NCBI RefSeq assembly: GCF_030160295.1
Contig: NZ_BSOB01000006.1
Span: forward strand, 86,600-150,599
Source of the DNA: Dyella acidisoli
GTDB taxonomy: Bacteria; Pseudomonadota; Gammaproteobacteria; Xanthomonadales; Rhodanobacteraceae
Reading direction: 5' to 3'
Length of the DNA stretch: 64,000 bases
The translations under genes and the position numbers were made by a program. Below the pieces are notes generated by a model. The model saw only the letters and a program-made list of their open reading frames with translations, had not been told where the DNA came from and searched no databases. Below are positions 25,503 to 34,006 of the stretch, in pieces; the first letter of the stretch is position 1, and every line of letters begins with the position of its first letter.

Positions 25503-27679
25503 GGCGCACCTGCGGCTGGCATGATGATGAGATCGCCAATGCGTGCATCATTGAGCGGCCCTTCGCTACCGCCCTTGCCGCCCGTGTAATGCGCGAAATG
25601 GCTAAGGTCGCTCATGTTGAAGCCTTGTTCCAGCTCGAAGCGGCACACAGCGCCAGCGTTCGCGGTGATCACACCATACGTGGATGATTGCTCGCCCATG
25701 CTATGCGGCATCACGATCGGCACGCGCTGCGGCGTGGTGTCACCGCAATGGGCCACCAGCATCTTTACCGCTGCAGTGACGCCGGTGTTGATGGGGCCAT
25801 GATTATTTTCATAGCGCAGCGTGATGCGATAGCGGCCGGAAACGGGTGCAGTCCACGACCGCGGCCAACCGTCACCGATGGCTACGGGCTCTCCGCCACA
25901 AACCGTTGGACTGTGCAGCGATTCGATGCCGTGCTCGTCCACGCGCGTTACGCTCACACAGGGCGGCTGCGCACCTTGCGCGATGTACGTGCTGCCATCG
26001 ATGCGGCCGACACGTTGTCCATCGGCATACAGCACTACTTTGCCGTCAGCCTCTACACGCCAGCCTCTATTGTCTTTCTCGATCGAAGGCGCATCGGGCG
26101 CTGCGGGTGCATACAGTGGCGCCTCGGTACGCAAAGGAATGACCGACACATCGATCACCTTCAACGTCACTACCGTTTCCGTTCCATGCTGCTTGGTGGT
26201 ATCGGCTACCAGCAGATCGCCCTGCAATGCGTGCGGACGGCGCAGGGTGATGGTGCGGTCAGGCATCGTGAGACTGATGCTGTCGCGCTCGCCGAACAGC
26301 ATGGGTACCAGGGAAACCGGCAACTTGGGTTCGATCCATCCATCGGGCGCGAGACCGAAAACACCTTCGCTCACCATGTCCAGATACGCCGCTACCGACC
26401 ATAACTGGCGCGGCGAATCGACCACTGGGCCGCTGAGCTTGCCTTCGTCGACATGTGTGGACTGCGTGGCAAGCTCATAGTTCTCCATGTTGGAGCCAGC
26501 GATCGCAGCGCCGCGCATGATCGAACGCAGCTCGTGCGCAATGCGTGCTGGATCATTCACGACACGCGCGGCACGCAAGGCATACGCGCTGACGAATGGC
26601 CAGATCGCACGATTGTGATAGACCGGCTGATCAGCACGCTCAGGCCAGATCACCGGACTCCCGGCGGGCCACGTCGGATAGTTCGCCAACGCGATGTGCG
26701 CGGCCTCGCCTTCGGCGACACCGCTGGTAATCGCCAATGCGGTACCAAGCAGATCGTAGGTGTCGTAAGGCGTACCGTCACCATCGATGTAACTCATGTA
26801 CATGCCGCGATCCTTGCGCCAGAAATGCGCATTGATTGCGGCTTTCAAGGCGGCGGCTTGTTCCTCATAGCGCTTCACCTTGGCGCTATCGCCGTGCGCT
26901 TTCGCCAAACGCGAAGCAAGCTGCAGCGACTGATAGTGCAGCACGTTGGTGGACAATGCGAACGATTGCGCGATGAATACAACATTGTCGGCCGTCCACG
27001 CCGGATAGGTTTGCTCACGCCAGTCGAGGAAAGATGTTTCGCCGCGATACAACCCCATGTCCGCATCGAAGGCGTACTGCCGATCCTGCGTCAAGGTGTC
27101 GTTCAAGGCGCGATACACATTATCGGCAAAAGCCTTGTCATCGAGCAGATGCTGCGCGCCGAGGAACCACGCCACGCGGTCGGTGCTGATCGGCCAACTG
27201 CCGCCCGAACCGGTGTCCTGCATCACATACAGGCCTTGTTGCCGTGCAGGATCGCGCACGTCCGACAGCTTAAAATTCAAGCCGTTGCGCGCGCGCTGCG
27301 GATCGAATTTCCACAAGCCAAGATCGATCGAATAGGACAGGTCGCGCGTCCACACGTACGGCCACTTCACACCCGTCACGAAGCAGGTGCACGGTATCGG
27401 CTGGCCATGATCGAACGCAGGATCGTTGATCGCCGTAACCGAATCCTGGGCCAGTTCGTCTTGCGCCATGGCGAACAGGCCGTCGAACATCGGGCTTGCG
27501 GTTTCCGCGCGCATGCGCTGCACCGCGATATCGCGCTTACCGAACGGGCCGGTCAGGGTGAAGTGTCCGTCACTTGTGGTGCTCATATGTGCCTGCGCGC
27601 CACGCCAGGCAATGTCGTCACGCCATGTATCCCCTTGGACGCCCGCAGCCAGGGCCGCCATCATTGCAACGCTCAGCAT
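25499..27679 (-). CDS. Secreted six-hairpin-type glycosidase-like protein
   Basis: The 726-aa protein begins with a signal peptide ('MLSVAMMAALAAGVQG'). Its central region (~residues 90-440) is rich in helix-forming repeats and contains 'VKWPYVWTRDLSYSIDLGLW', 'GSWPISTDRVAWFLGAQHLL' and 'FLDWREQTYPAW'. This looks like an (alpha/alpha)6 barrel glycosidase of the GH15/GH63/debranching-enzyme kind. The C-terminal ~250 residues look beta-rich, with two cysteine-containing segments, perhaps a carbohydrate-binding domain. I cannot assign the GH family. It overlaps the permease gene by 4 nt and has an operator-like palindrome ~150 nt upstream. A role in trimming glucans is inferred from context. Confidence 0.68.
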   Translation of the reverse strand: MLSVAMMAALAAGVQGDTWRDDIAWRGAQAHMSTTSDGHFTLTGPFGKRDIAVQRMRAETASPMFDGLFAMAQDELAQDSVTAINDPAFDHGQPIPCTCFVTGVKWPYVWTRDLSYSIDLGLWKFDPQRARNGLNFKLSDVRDPARQQGLYVMQDTGSGGSWPISTDRVAWFLGAQHLLDDKAFADNVYRALNDTLTQDRQYAFDADMGLYRGETSFLDWREQTYPAWTADNVVFIAQSFALSTNVLHYQSLQLASRLAKAHGDSAKVKRYEEQAAALKAAINAHFWRKDRGMYMSYIDGDGTPYDTYDLLGTALAITSGVAEGEAAHIALANYPTWPAGSPVIWPERADQPVYHNRAIWPFVSAYALRAARVVNDPARIAHELRSIMRGAAIAGSNMENYELATQSTHVDEGKLSGPVVDSPRQLWSVAAYLDMVSEGVFGLAPDGWIEPKLPVSLVPMLFGERDSISLTMPDRTITLRRPHALQGDLLVADTTKQHGTETVVTLKVIDVSVIPLRTEAPLYAPAAPDAPSIEKDNRGWRVEADGKVVLYADGQRVGRIDGSTYIAQGAQPPCVSVTRVDEHGIESLHSPTVCGGEPVAIGDGWPRSWTAPVSGRYRITLRYENNHGPINTGVTAAVKMLVAHCGDTTPQRVPIVMPHSMGEQSSTYGVITANAGAVCRFELEQGFNMSDLSHFAHYTGGKGGSEGPLNDARIGDLIIMPAAGAP

Positions 27680-27827
27680 GCACGCTCCGCGAATGGGTGA
27701 TTCAACTGATTCTCCCTCTGGTTATGTCATGACGCGAAGCGATGGACATGCTGCGACTGCAGCACGAGTAGGGTTCTGCAGGGGTGATCACGCATGGTAG
27801 GCAACCCAGCGGCTTGTGGCGGGGTTG

Positions 27828-27841
27828 TGCATACGTATTCA
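27828..27841. promoter_or_regulatory. Operator-like palindrome TGCATACGTATTCA (site 1)
   Basis: This is a 14-bp near-palindrome with core ATACGTAT, 149 nt upstream of the six-hairpin glycosidase start. Two more copies lie between the TonB receptor and the GH13 gene (37028, 37219). LacI-family regulators bind such symmetric sites with a central CG. Function is inferred from repetition and position. Confidence 0.6.
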
Positions 27842-27871
27842 TATGATGTGCTTTCTTCACCACAGCATTCT

Positions 27872-27976
27872 CCTCCCCCTGCTTGCAGGGGGAGGTCGGG
27901 AAGGGGTGAACACTTGCGGGAATGTCTCATGCAAGCGCTCACCCCAACCCAACCCTCCCCTGCAAGCAGGGGAGGG
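27872..27976. repeat. REP pair of the CTCCCCTGC-TT-GCAGGGGAG family
   Basis: Hairpin 27872-27895 and reversed hairpin 27953-27976 (cores CCCCCTGCttGCAGGGGG and CCCCTGCaaGCAGGGG) are joined by segments that also pair (GGGGTGAACACTTGC against GCAAGCGCTCACCCC). Members of the same family occur at 29656-29683 and 32092-32196, all between genes of the glucan locus. The remaining sequence of the 312-bp gap holds only the operator-like site. Confidence 0.82.
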
Positions 27977-27991
27977 AGCTACATCTCGTAC

Positions 27992-29551
27992 TCAATGTAG
28001 TTCAAGGACAACTAACCCCTGCGGCGGAATATCAACGCGCAAGCGACCGTGTTCGAGCGTTAGCGATTCCGGTTCAGCCGCCTTGCCTGCCGCGCGCAAC
28101 TGCGCGATTTGCTCGCGACTGGGGAAATCTGGACGCCCCATGGCGTCGAAGGTTGCGAGGGCATTGCCGTGATTTTCATCCACACGCCACATAGTCGCCT
28201 TGGCATCCGCGCCCAGATGCGACACATCGATATCAAAGTGTTTCATCGAACCTTGCGGCTCGCCCTTGGTGTACGTATCGGTGTCACCCACTGGCGGCGC
28301 ATAGTTCCACAGCGCCAGCACTACCGTGCCATCATCACGACGCGTAGCCAGCGCGCTATCGGAAGACACGGGCAGGCGCGTGTTACCCAAGCGATGCAGC
28401 ATCGCAAATGCGTTGTACGCGGGCTTCGGGATGCGATCGGCCGCAACTAAGCCGAAGCCGCCGTAGAACGGATTGCGCACCACGCCCTGCTCCTCGAACA
28501 CATCGGAGAAGCTCCAGTAGCTCATGATCTCCACCTTGCCGGCGCATTCGCGGATCGTGTTCGCCATCCACGGGCCCATGTAAACCGTGTCGGTAACGTT
28601 CGGCAGATTGGCGTACGAAGCGTTGTACTCGCTGAAGATCAGCGGCATCTTCGGAAACGGCGATGCGGCGATCTCGCGATGCACCTTGTCGACCGAACGA
28701 CATACCATGTCGGCACGCGGAATGTTTTCCTCCGTCTTGAACACGTTCTGCGCCGTGTCGTCGCCATAGACATGCGTGCTCACGAAATCCGCCGGTACCT
28801 TCGCATCGTGCACGTGCTTGAGAAAATCCGGCACCCAGGCTGCTTGTGCCGTCGCCGGGCCGCCGACGCGCAAGCGCAGATTGACCGCCTTCAGCGTACG
28901 CGCGGTGTGGTCATACAACGTGTAGTAGGTGGACTGCTCCGGCTTGCCGCCCCAGAAGGCGAGGTTGGGTTCGTTCCATACCTCGAAGTACCAGCTGGCC
29001 ACTTCGTCGATGCCGTAGCGCGCAATCAAATGCTCAGCGAAGGCGTGGATCATTGCGTCCCACTCGGCGTAATCCTTCGGCGGCATCACGTTCGGGTGGT
29101 ACCAGAAATCATGCTGCTGCGACGGATCGGAACTCAGTTCCGGCGGCATGAAGCCCAGCTCGACGAACGGCTTGATGCCTCGCTCCAGCAGGCCGTCGTA
29201 GATCTGGTCGACGTAGGAGAAGTTGTAGGCAATGTGGCCATCCTTATCGCGGCGCACTAAGCCCACGTCGCGATCGAAGATGCCGTGGAAGCGCACATAG
29301 CCGAAACCCGTCGCTTCATGCACGGCTTCGATGTCCTTGCGGTAGTCGTCCCGCAGCGCGAGTGATGCGCGCCCCGAACCGAACATCTGCTCCCAGAAAT
29401 GCGGAAAGGCTGCACCCTTCGCCGTGGCGTCCACCTTGAGCGTGACGGTGTCGGGCGAAGGCGGCGTTGCAGCATGGGCGCCCCCGAAAGCCAGCAGGAC
29501 GGCAAGACCGATCCTTGATGCAGTGCGGCGTAGCATGGCGTGATGGGGCAT
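27992..29551 (-). CDS. Secreted GH39-family glycosidase (beta-xylosidase-like)
   Basis: The 519-aa protein has a signal peptide ('MPHHAMLRRTASRIGLAVLL', ending GGAHAA) and a TIM-barrel catalytic domain. The acid/base Glu lies in 'WYFEVWNEPNLAFWGGKPEQ' and the nucleophile Glu in 'PLIFSEYNASYANLP', the GH39 pattern. A C-terminal beta-sandwich follows ('VVLALWNYAPPVGDTDTYTK'). I chose ATG 29551 because AAGGA lies 6 nt upstream; an ATG at 29578 abuts the LacI-type operator. GH39 enzymes usually cleave beta-xylosides, so its presence in an alpha-glucan cluster is unexpected. It may serve a mixed polysaccharide or have another specificity. Confidence 0.85.
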   Translation of the reverse strand: MPHHAMLRRTASRIGLAVLLAFGGAHAATPPSPDTVTLKVDATAKGAAFPHFWEQMFGSGRASLALRDDYRKDIEAVHEATGFGYVRFHGIFDRDVGLVRRDKDGHIAYNFSYVDQIYDGLLERGIKPFVELGFMPPELSSDPSQQHDFWYHPNVMPPKDYAEWDAMIHAFAEHLIARYGIDEVASWYFEVWNEPNLAFWGGKPEQSTYYTLYDHTARTLKAVNLRLRVGGPATAQAAWVPDFLKHVHDAKVPADFVSTHVYGDDTAQNVFKTEENIPRADMVCRSVDKVHREIAASPFPKMPLIFSEYNASYANLPNVTDTVYMGPWMANTIRECAGKVEIMSYWSFSDVFEEQGVVRNPFYGGFGLVAADRIPKPAYNAFAMLHRLGNTRLPVSSDSALATRRDDGTVVLALWNYAPPVGDTDTYTKGEPQGSMKHFDIDVSHLGADAKATMWRVDENHGNALATFDAMGRPDFPSREQIAQLRAAGKAAEPESLTLEHGRLRVDIPPQGLVVLELH

Positions 29552-29578
29552 GGTGATTCCTTGAGGCTTTACCGACAT

Positions 29579-29590
29579 GTAAACGTTTAC
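29579..29590. promoter_or_regulatory. LacI-type operator GTAAACGTTTAC upstream of the GH39 gene
   Basis: This is a perfect 12-bp palindrome with central CG, 27 nt upstream of the chosen GH39 start, so a bound repressor would block transcription or its start. It differs from the TGmATACGTATkCA sites, suggesting a second regulator. The assignment is by symmetry and position. Confidence 0.6.
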
Positions 29591-29655
29591 TTTCGGAAGA
29601 CTCAAGTGTCTTACAGATAAGGGGCTGCGTTCAATGCACGATTCGCCGCAATCCA

Positions 29656-29683
29656 CTCCCTCCCCTGCTTGCAGGGGAGGGAG
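29656..29683. repeat. Single REP hairpin (CTCCCTCCCCTGC family)
   Basis: CTCCCTCCCCTGC pairs perfectly with GCAGGGGAGGGAG around a TT loop. It lies upstream of the GH39 gene and just beyond the stop of the GH31 gene, so it may stabilise or end that transcript. Confidence 0.75.
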
Positions 29684-29695
29684 CTATCTCTCGTG

Positions 29696-32047
29696 TTAAT
29701 GCGCGTCAGATGCGCGAAGCGTCAGATGCCTTGTTTGACCAGCTGCAACGCGCAACAGCGTCACGCTGCCATAGCGATCATGATCCACTGCCCAGCCCTC
29801 GCCCTTCGCCGCCTGCAACGCATCTACACCGGCATAGGCCTTGAGCGCTCCCGCACTGCTTGCCGTTACACCGCGCACTTTCACCAGGTAATACTTCAAT
29901 GCCGGCTTGTAGCTACCATGCGGCGCCTCGATATCAAATTCGACACGATCACCATCTCGCTGTGTGCTCAACCGCTGCGAGTAGAACGCGCCGTGCTCAT
30001 AGGCGTACGTGCTGCCGTCATCGTCGTAATAGTCGAAGTGCGTGGCGTGATCCGCGGGGAAAACATCCACGGTCAGTTCGCTCACCGGCTGCTCGCCCAC
30101 GTAATCCATCACCGGCTGCGTGGGAATGATCGCGCCTTCGCGGATGAAGAGCGGAATGTCGCTCCAGGTCTTGCCATCCACGGCATAGTGGATGGTCTGG
30201 CCACCCTGGTAGACCTTGCCGGTGAAGTAATCGGTCCACTGCCCTGATGGCAGATAGATGTCCTTTTCGGTCTGTCCTTTGACCACCACAGGCGAAACCA
30301 GCAGGTTCTCGCCGAACATCCAGGCATCCACGTCGTCGCGCACTTGCGGATCATCGGGGTAATCGAAGGTCAGCGGACGCACGATGCCTACGCCTTCAGT
30401 CGTCGCTGTGCGGTCGTAGCTGTAGATGTACGGAATCAGCGTATAGCGAAGGCGCATCGCATCGGTCGCAGCCTTTTCCGCAGTCGCACCGTACGCCCAC
30501 GGCTGACGCTTTTCGCCCAGCGTGCCGTGCACGCGGAAGATCGGCACGAACGCGGCGAACTCGATCCAACGCGCGTAATTTTCGTTGTCCGGATGGCCTT
30601 TGAAGCCGCCGCTATCCATGCCCCACTTCATTTCGCCCACGTCGATTGCGCTCAGCATGCGCTGGCGTTGCGCAGCCATGCTGTCGAAGCCGGTATCGAT
30701 GTCGCCGGACCATAGGCCATAGGCGTAGCGCTGCGCGCCAAGATAGAAGTCGCGATTGATCGACCACACGCGAGCCGGTGCGTAGGCACGCTGCCCTTCA
30801 TACAGCGCGCGCTGCATGTTGAGGAATTGCGTGTTGCTGTTGGTATCGTCCGCTTCGTCGTTCCACCAACCGACGATGCCAGCGTCGAAGGAGCGCTTAA
30901 GCGCATCGTTGAAGAACCACGCACGCACTGCGGATTGATCGAAATCCAGCTCACGCACGAGCTTGAGCGAGAAATAGTCGGGATTTTGCGGCTTACCGGC
31001 CACCCAGTAACCATGTGCCTCGGCGTAGCGCCCTTCCACCGTGTCGACATGGATGCGCGGCTTCATGATGCCGGTCATATGCATGCCGAGCTGATCCATC
31101 GTGGTTTTCAGCGCACCACTGGGACCGTCCGGAAATTTCTTGTCGTTCCAACGAAATTCGCCGTAGTTGTCGTCGCCCCAGGCCTTCCAATCGAAATCGA
31201 AGGTGAAGTTGTCGATCGGAATGTGCCGGCTGCGATAACCGTGCACGATCGCCAGCAGTTCCTGCTGATCGATGCCCCACTGGCTGTTGGTGAAGCCCAT
31301 CGCCCATTTGGGAAACATCGGCGGTACGCCACTGAGCGTGGAAAGCGCGGTGAAGATTTTCGGTGGCGTGCCTGCGATCACGTCATAGCTGACATCCTCG
31401 CGGCTGGTGCCGGTGACGTCGATATGTCCGTTCGTCAGTTCGAACTTGGCGCCGACGGTGTCGACCAGCACGCCGTAACCGCGCGTGCTCCATACGAACG
31501 GTCCACCCGGATAACCCTGCTCGCCGGCCTTGGCGATTTGCACGCCCTGGCGCAGCAGGCCACCTTTGGCGGGTTCGAAGGCGTCGTAACCGCCGATACC
31601 GTAAAGCGGATCGGCAGCATCATGTTGCAAATCGATACGGCCATCCATCAGCACGGAAGGGTCCGTCTGCACCAGCACATGCCCCTGCGCATCGGCGATG
31701 GTGAGGCGCGCGGCCTGGTTGTCCCATGTGGCGACCAGTTCGCTGCTGGCTACGGAGGCGCTGCCCGTGCTGGTGCGAACGCGCAAATTCGATAGCGTGT
31801 CGCGTGAGGCGTGCGGATCCATCACGACGCTGGATCGCGTGCTCATGCCACGTGGCATGCCATGGATCTGCACGATATTTGGCGCTACGAAACGCACGCT
31901 GATGCGATCTTTGCCTTGCACCAACTCGATGCCGCGTGCATCGGCATGTTCAAGCTGGAAACCCGGTTTGCTTTGATCAGCGAGGGCCGCGTGGAATGTC
32001 GAGGCCATCAACAGGCCGCAAAGGGCCACCTTACGCAGGGTTGTCAT
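29696..32047 (-). CDS. Secreted GH31-family alpha-glucosidase
   Basis: The 783-aa protein has a signal peptide ('MTTLRKVALCGLLMASTFHA', then ALAD), an N-terminal beta-sandwich and a TIM barrel. The nucleophile Asp lies in 'GIVGWWNDEADD' and the acid/base Asp in 'GLWSGDIDTGFDSM'. The conserved 'NFTFDFDWKAWGDDNYGEF' is also present. C-terminal beta domains contain 'LLVSPVVVKGQTEKDIYLP'. GH31 enzymes release glucose (or xylose) from the non-reducing end. I chose ATG 32047, which starts the signal peptide; the frame runs further upstream into a REP pair. It belongs to the minus-strand glucan operon. Confidence 0.9.
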   Translation of the reverse strand: MTTLRKVALCGLLMASTFHAALADQSKPGFQLEHADARGIELVQGKDRISVRFVAPNIVQIHGMPRGMSTRSSVVMDPHASRDTLSNLRVRTSTGSASVASSELVATWDNQAARLTIADAQGHVLVQTDPSVLMDGRIDLQHDAADPLYGIGGYDAFEPAKGGLLRQGVQIAKAGEQGYPGGPFVWSTRGYGVLVDTVGAKFELTNGHIDVTGTSREDVSYDVIAGTPPKIFTALSTLSGVPPMFPKWAMGFTNSQWGIDQQELLAIVHGYRSRHIPIDNFTFDFDWKAWGDDNYGEFRWNDKKFPDGPSGALKTTMDQLGMHMTGIMKPRIHVDTVEGRYAEAHGYWVAGKPQNPDYFSLKLVRELDFDQSAVRAWFFNDALKRSFDAGIVGWWNDEADDTNSNTQFLNMQRALYEGQRAYAPARVWSINRDFYLGAQRYAYGLWSGDIDTGFDSMAAQRQRMLSAIDVGEMKWGMDSGGFKGHPDNENYARWIEFAAFVPIFRVHGTLGEKRQPWAYGATAEKAATDAMRLRYTLIPYIYSYDRTATTEGVGIVRPLTFDYPDDPQVRDDVDAWMFGENLLVSPVVVKGQTEKDIYLPSGQWTDYFTGKVYQGGQTIHYAVDGKTWSDIPLFIREGAIIPTQPVMDYVGEQPVSELTVDVFPADHATHFDYYDDDGSTYAYEHGAFYSQRLSTQRDGDRVEFDIEAPHGSYKPALKYYLVKVRGVTASSAGALKAYAGVDALQAAKGEGWAVDHDRYGSVTLLRVAAGQTRHLTLRASDAH

Positions 32048-32091
32048 CCACCCATCCTTTTTCGTTGCAACGTTGCCGTGTGCGTGTGCTG

Positions 32092-32196
32092 CTCCCTCCC
32101 CTGCTTTGCAGGGGAGGGCTGGGGGTGAACACTTGCGATAGACCTTCCCGCAAGTGTTCCCCCCCCCCAACCTCCCCCTGCAAGCAGGGGGAGGGG
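32092..32196. repeat. REP pair between GH31 and GH13 genes
   Basis: Two CTCCCCTGC-type hairpins face each other (32092-32119 and 32171-32196). The joining arms extend the pairing: GAACACTTGCG against CGCAAGTGTTC. The right unit contains a run of ten C residues. A further small dyad, CCGCATG/CATGCGG (32222-32240), lies between this pair and the GH13 stop. Confidence 0.8.
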
Positions 32197-32263
32197 TGAT
32201 TCCGGAAACGCCCGACTATAACCGCATGTCATGCATGCGGGGACAAATCAGACACACAGCTGA

Positions 32264-33832
32264 TTACTGCAATATCACCGTCGTATACGGCGGCAAGGTC
32301 AGCTTGCCATCTGCCAGCACCGCACCGCCCTGGCTTTGCAGCAACACCATCGTGACGTGCGCATCCGCACCCAGCTCAACCACGCGCGCCTCACGCGACA
32401 GGTTGTGAGCGACCAGCACACGAGACTGCGCATCCTGCAGCGTATAGGCCAACACATGCGGATCAGCCACCGGTACGTCATGCAGCACACCATCGCGCAG
32501 CGCGCTCACTTGCTGACGCCAGCCGATCAGCTTGCGATACAGATTGAGTAACGAATCCGGATCGGCCTGCTGTACCTCCACCGAAATAGCGGCATCGTCG
32601 TTGGTGCTCCAATCCTTCCAGCTCGCCGTACCCGGACCTTTACCGTTGTGATACCAGCGCATCGGTCCGCGGATGTTTTCGTCCGGTTTGCTACCTTGCA
32701 TACCCAGCTCTTCGCCGTAGTAGATGAAAGGATGCCCAGGTAGTGTCAGCAACAACGCAGCAGCTAGGCGCATGTGCGCCATGTTGTCGTCGAGCTGGCT
32801 CATCACGCGTTGCTGATCGTGATTGGAGAGGAACGGCGCGTCGTCGAAATCGCCACGCGCGTGGGCGCGATAGGCTGCATAGGTGTATTCGAGGCCGCGG
32901 CCAATGCCGAGATTGCGCTCCTGGTTCACGCTTTCGATCAGCTGCGCCGCAACCGGAAAATTGAACACGGTATTCAACGGGCCCATGTACGGCGTTAGAT
33001 CGTCCGGGTTCTGGCGTGCCACTTCGCCCACCAGCCACACGCGTGGATTGGTCGCTTCCAGCGCATGGCGATATTCGCTCCACCAGCGAACGTTCTTCTG
33101 CAACGCGATGGGATCACCCATATCGGTGCGTAAATCATCGTAGATGTGCTGGGCTGCATCCAGACGAAAACCATCCACGCCCTGCTTCAGCCAGAAGCGG
33201 CCCACGTCGATCATTTCCTTGCGCACGGCCGGGTTATCGTAATTGAGGTCGGGCATGGCACTCACAAAGGTGCCTTCGTAATACGCGCCATTCGAAGCGC
33301 GATGCCAGGCAGGACCACCAACCGCGCTGACAGCTTGCAGATCAGTGCCCGGCTTCGCCCACAGGTACCAGTCGTGATGCGGGTCCTTCGGATCCAGCGC
33401 CGCCTTGAACCACGGATGCTGATCGCTGGTGTGGTTGATCACCATGTCGATCACCACCTTGATGCCGCGCTTATGCGCTTCAGCCACCAGCTTCTTGAAG
33501 TCCTGCAGCGTGCCGTACTGCGGATTGATGCCTTCGTAGTCGGTGATGTCGTAGCCGTGGTAGCTCGGCGAGGGATTGATCGGCATCAGCCAGATACCGC
33601 TGACACCCAGCGACTTGATGTAGTCGAGCTTGGCGGTCACGCCATTGAGATCGCCGATGCCGTCGCCGTTGGTGTCGTAGAACGCACGGACGAAGATTTC
33701 GTAGTAGACGCCGGATGCCTGCTGTGCGGGCTTTGCCGCAACCGGATTCTCGCGTGCAAACGAAGGGACGGACAGCAGCGACAGCGCCGCGGCAATCGCG
33801 ATGGAGCGAATAACGGCTCGGAACTTGGACAT
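32264..33832 (-). CDS. Secreted GH13-family alpha-amylase/glucosidase
   Basis: The 522-aa protein has a signal peptide ('MSKFRAVIRSIAIAAALSLL', ending PSFA) and the GH13 barrel. Its four conserved regions are 'VVIDMVINHTSDQHPWF', 'GVDGFRLDAAQHIYDD' (nucleophile Asp), 'VWLVGEVARQ' (acid/base Glu) and 'APFLSNHDQQR'. A calcium-site-like 'DTNGDGIGDLNG' lies near the N-terminus. The C-terminal beta domain is short. Inferred role: periplasmic cleavage of maltodextrins brought in by the TonB receptor encoded just upstream. Confidence 0.92.
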   Translation of the reverse strand: MSKFRAVIRSIAIAAALSLLSVPSFARENPVAAKPAQQASGVYYEIFVRAFYDTNGDGIGDLNGVTAKLDYIKSLGVSGIWLMPINPSPSYHGYDITDYEGINPQYGTLQDFKKLVAEAHKRGIKVVIDMVINHTSDQHPWFKAALDPKDPHHDWYLWAKPGTDLQAVSAVGGPAWHRASNGAYYEGTFVSAMPDLNYDNPAVRKEMIDVGRFWLKQGVDGFRLDAAQHIYDDLRTDMGDPIALQKNVRWWSEYRHALEATNPRVWLVGEVARQNPDDLTPYMGPLNTVFNFPVAAQLIESVNQERNLGIGRGLEYTYAAYRAHARGDFDDAPFLSNHDQQRVMSQLDDNMAHMRLAAALLLTLPGHPFIYYGEELGMQGSKPDENIRGPMRWYHNGKGPGTASWKDWSTNDDAAISVEVQQADPDSLLNLYRKLIGWRQQVSALRDGVLHDVPVADPHVLAYTLQDAQSRVLVAHNLSREARVVELGADAHVTMVLLQSQGGAVLADGKLTLPPYTTVILQ

Positions 33833-33918
33833 AAGGTCGTCTCCCGGGGATGGAGTGTCGTCGTTGCGGCACGGCCGCGCAACGATGTCCTAGGGACGAC
33901 TACGGCGATCGCGCCTTG

Positions 33919-33955
33919 AAAAAGACCCGACTCCACAATCGTCAACGGAGCCGGG
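33919..33955 (-). terminator. Probable intrinsic terminator of the TonB-receptor gene
   Basis: On the minus strand, CCCGGCTCC (33955-33947) pairs with GGAGTCGGG (33934-33926), one mismatch, and is followed by TCTTTTTC. A second hairpin without T-run (CGTGCC/GGCACG type, 33966-33998) lies between it and the receptor stop. It suggests that the receptor is transcribed separately from the GH13 gene, at least in part. Confidence 0.65.
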
Positions 33956-34006
33956 CCGGGGGAGCGTGCCAGGCACCACAGGAGGGTGCCCGGCACGTTG
34001 CTAGGC

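Noticed and set aside
32048..32170. N-terminal extension of the GH31 frame
   Set aside because: It reads through a REP hairpin; the signal peptide starts at 32047.
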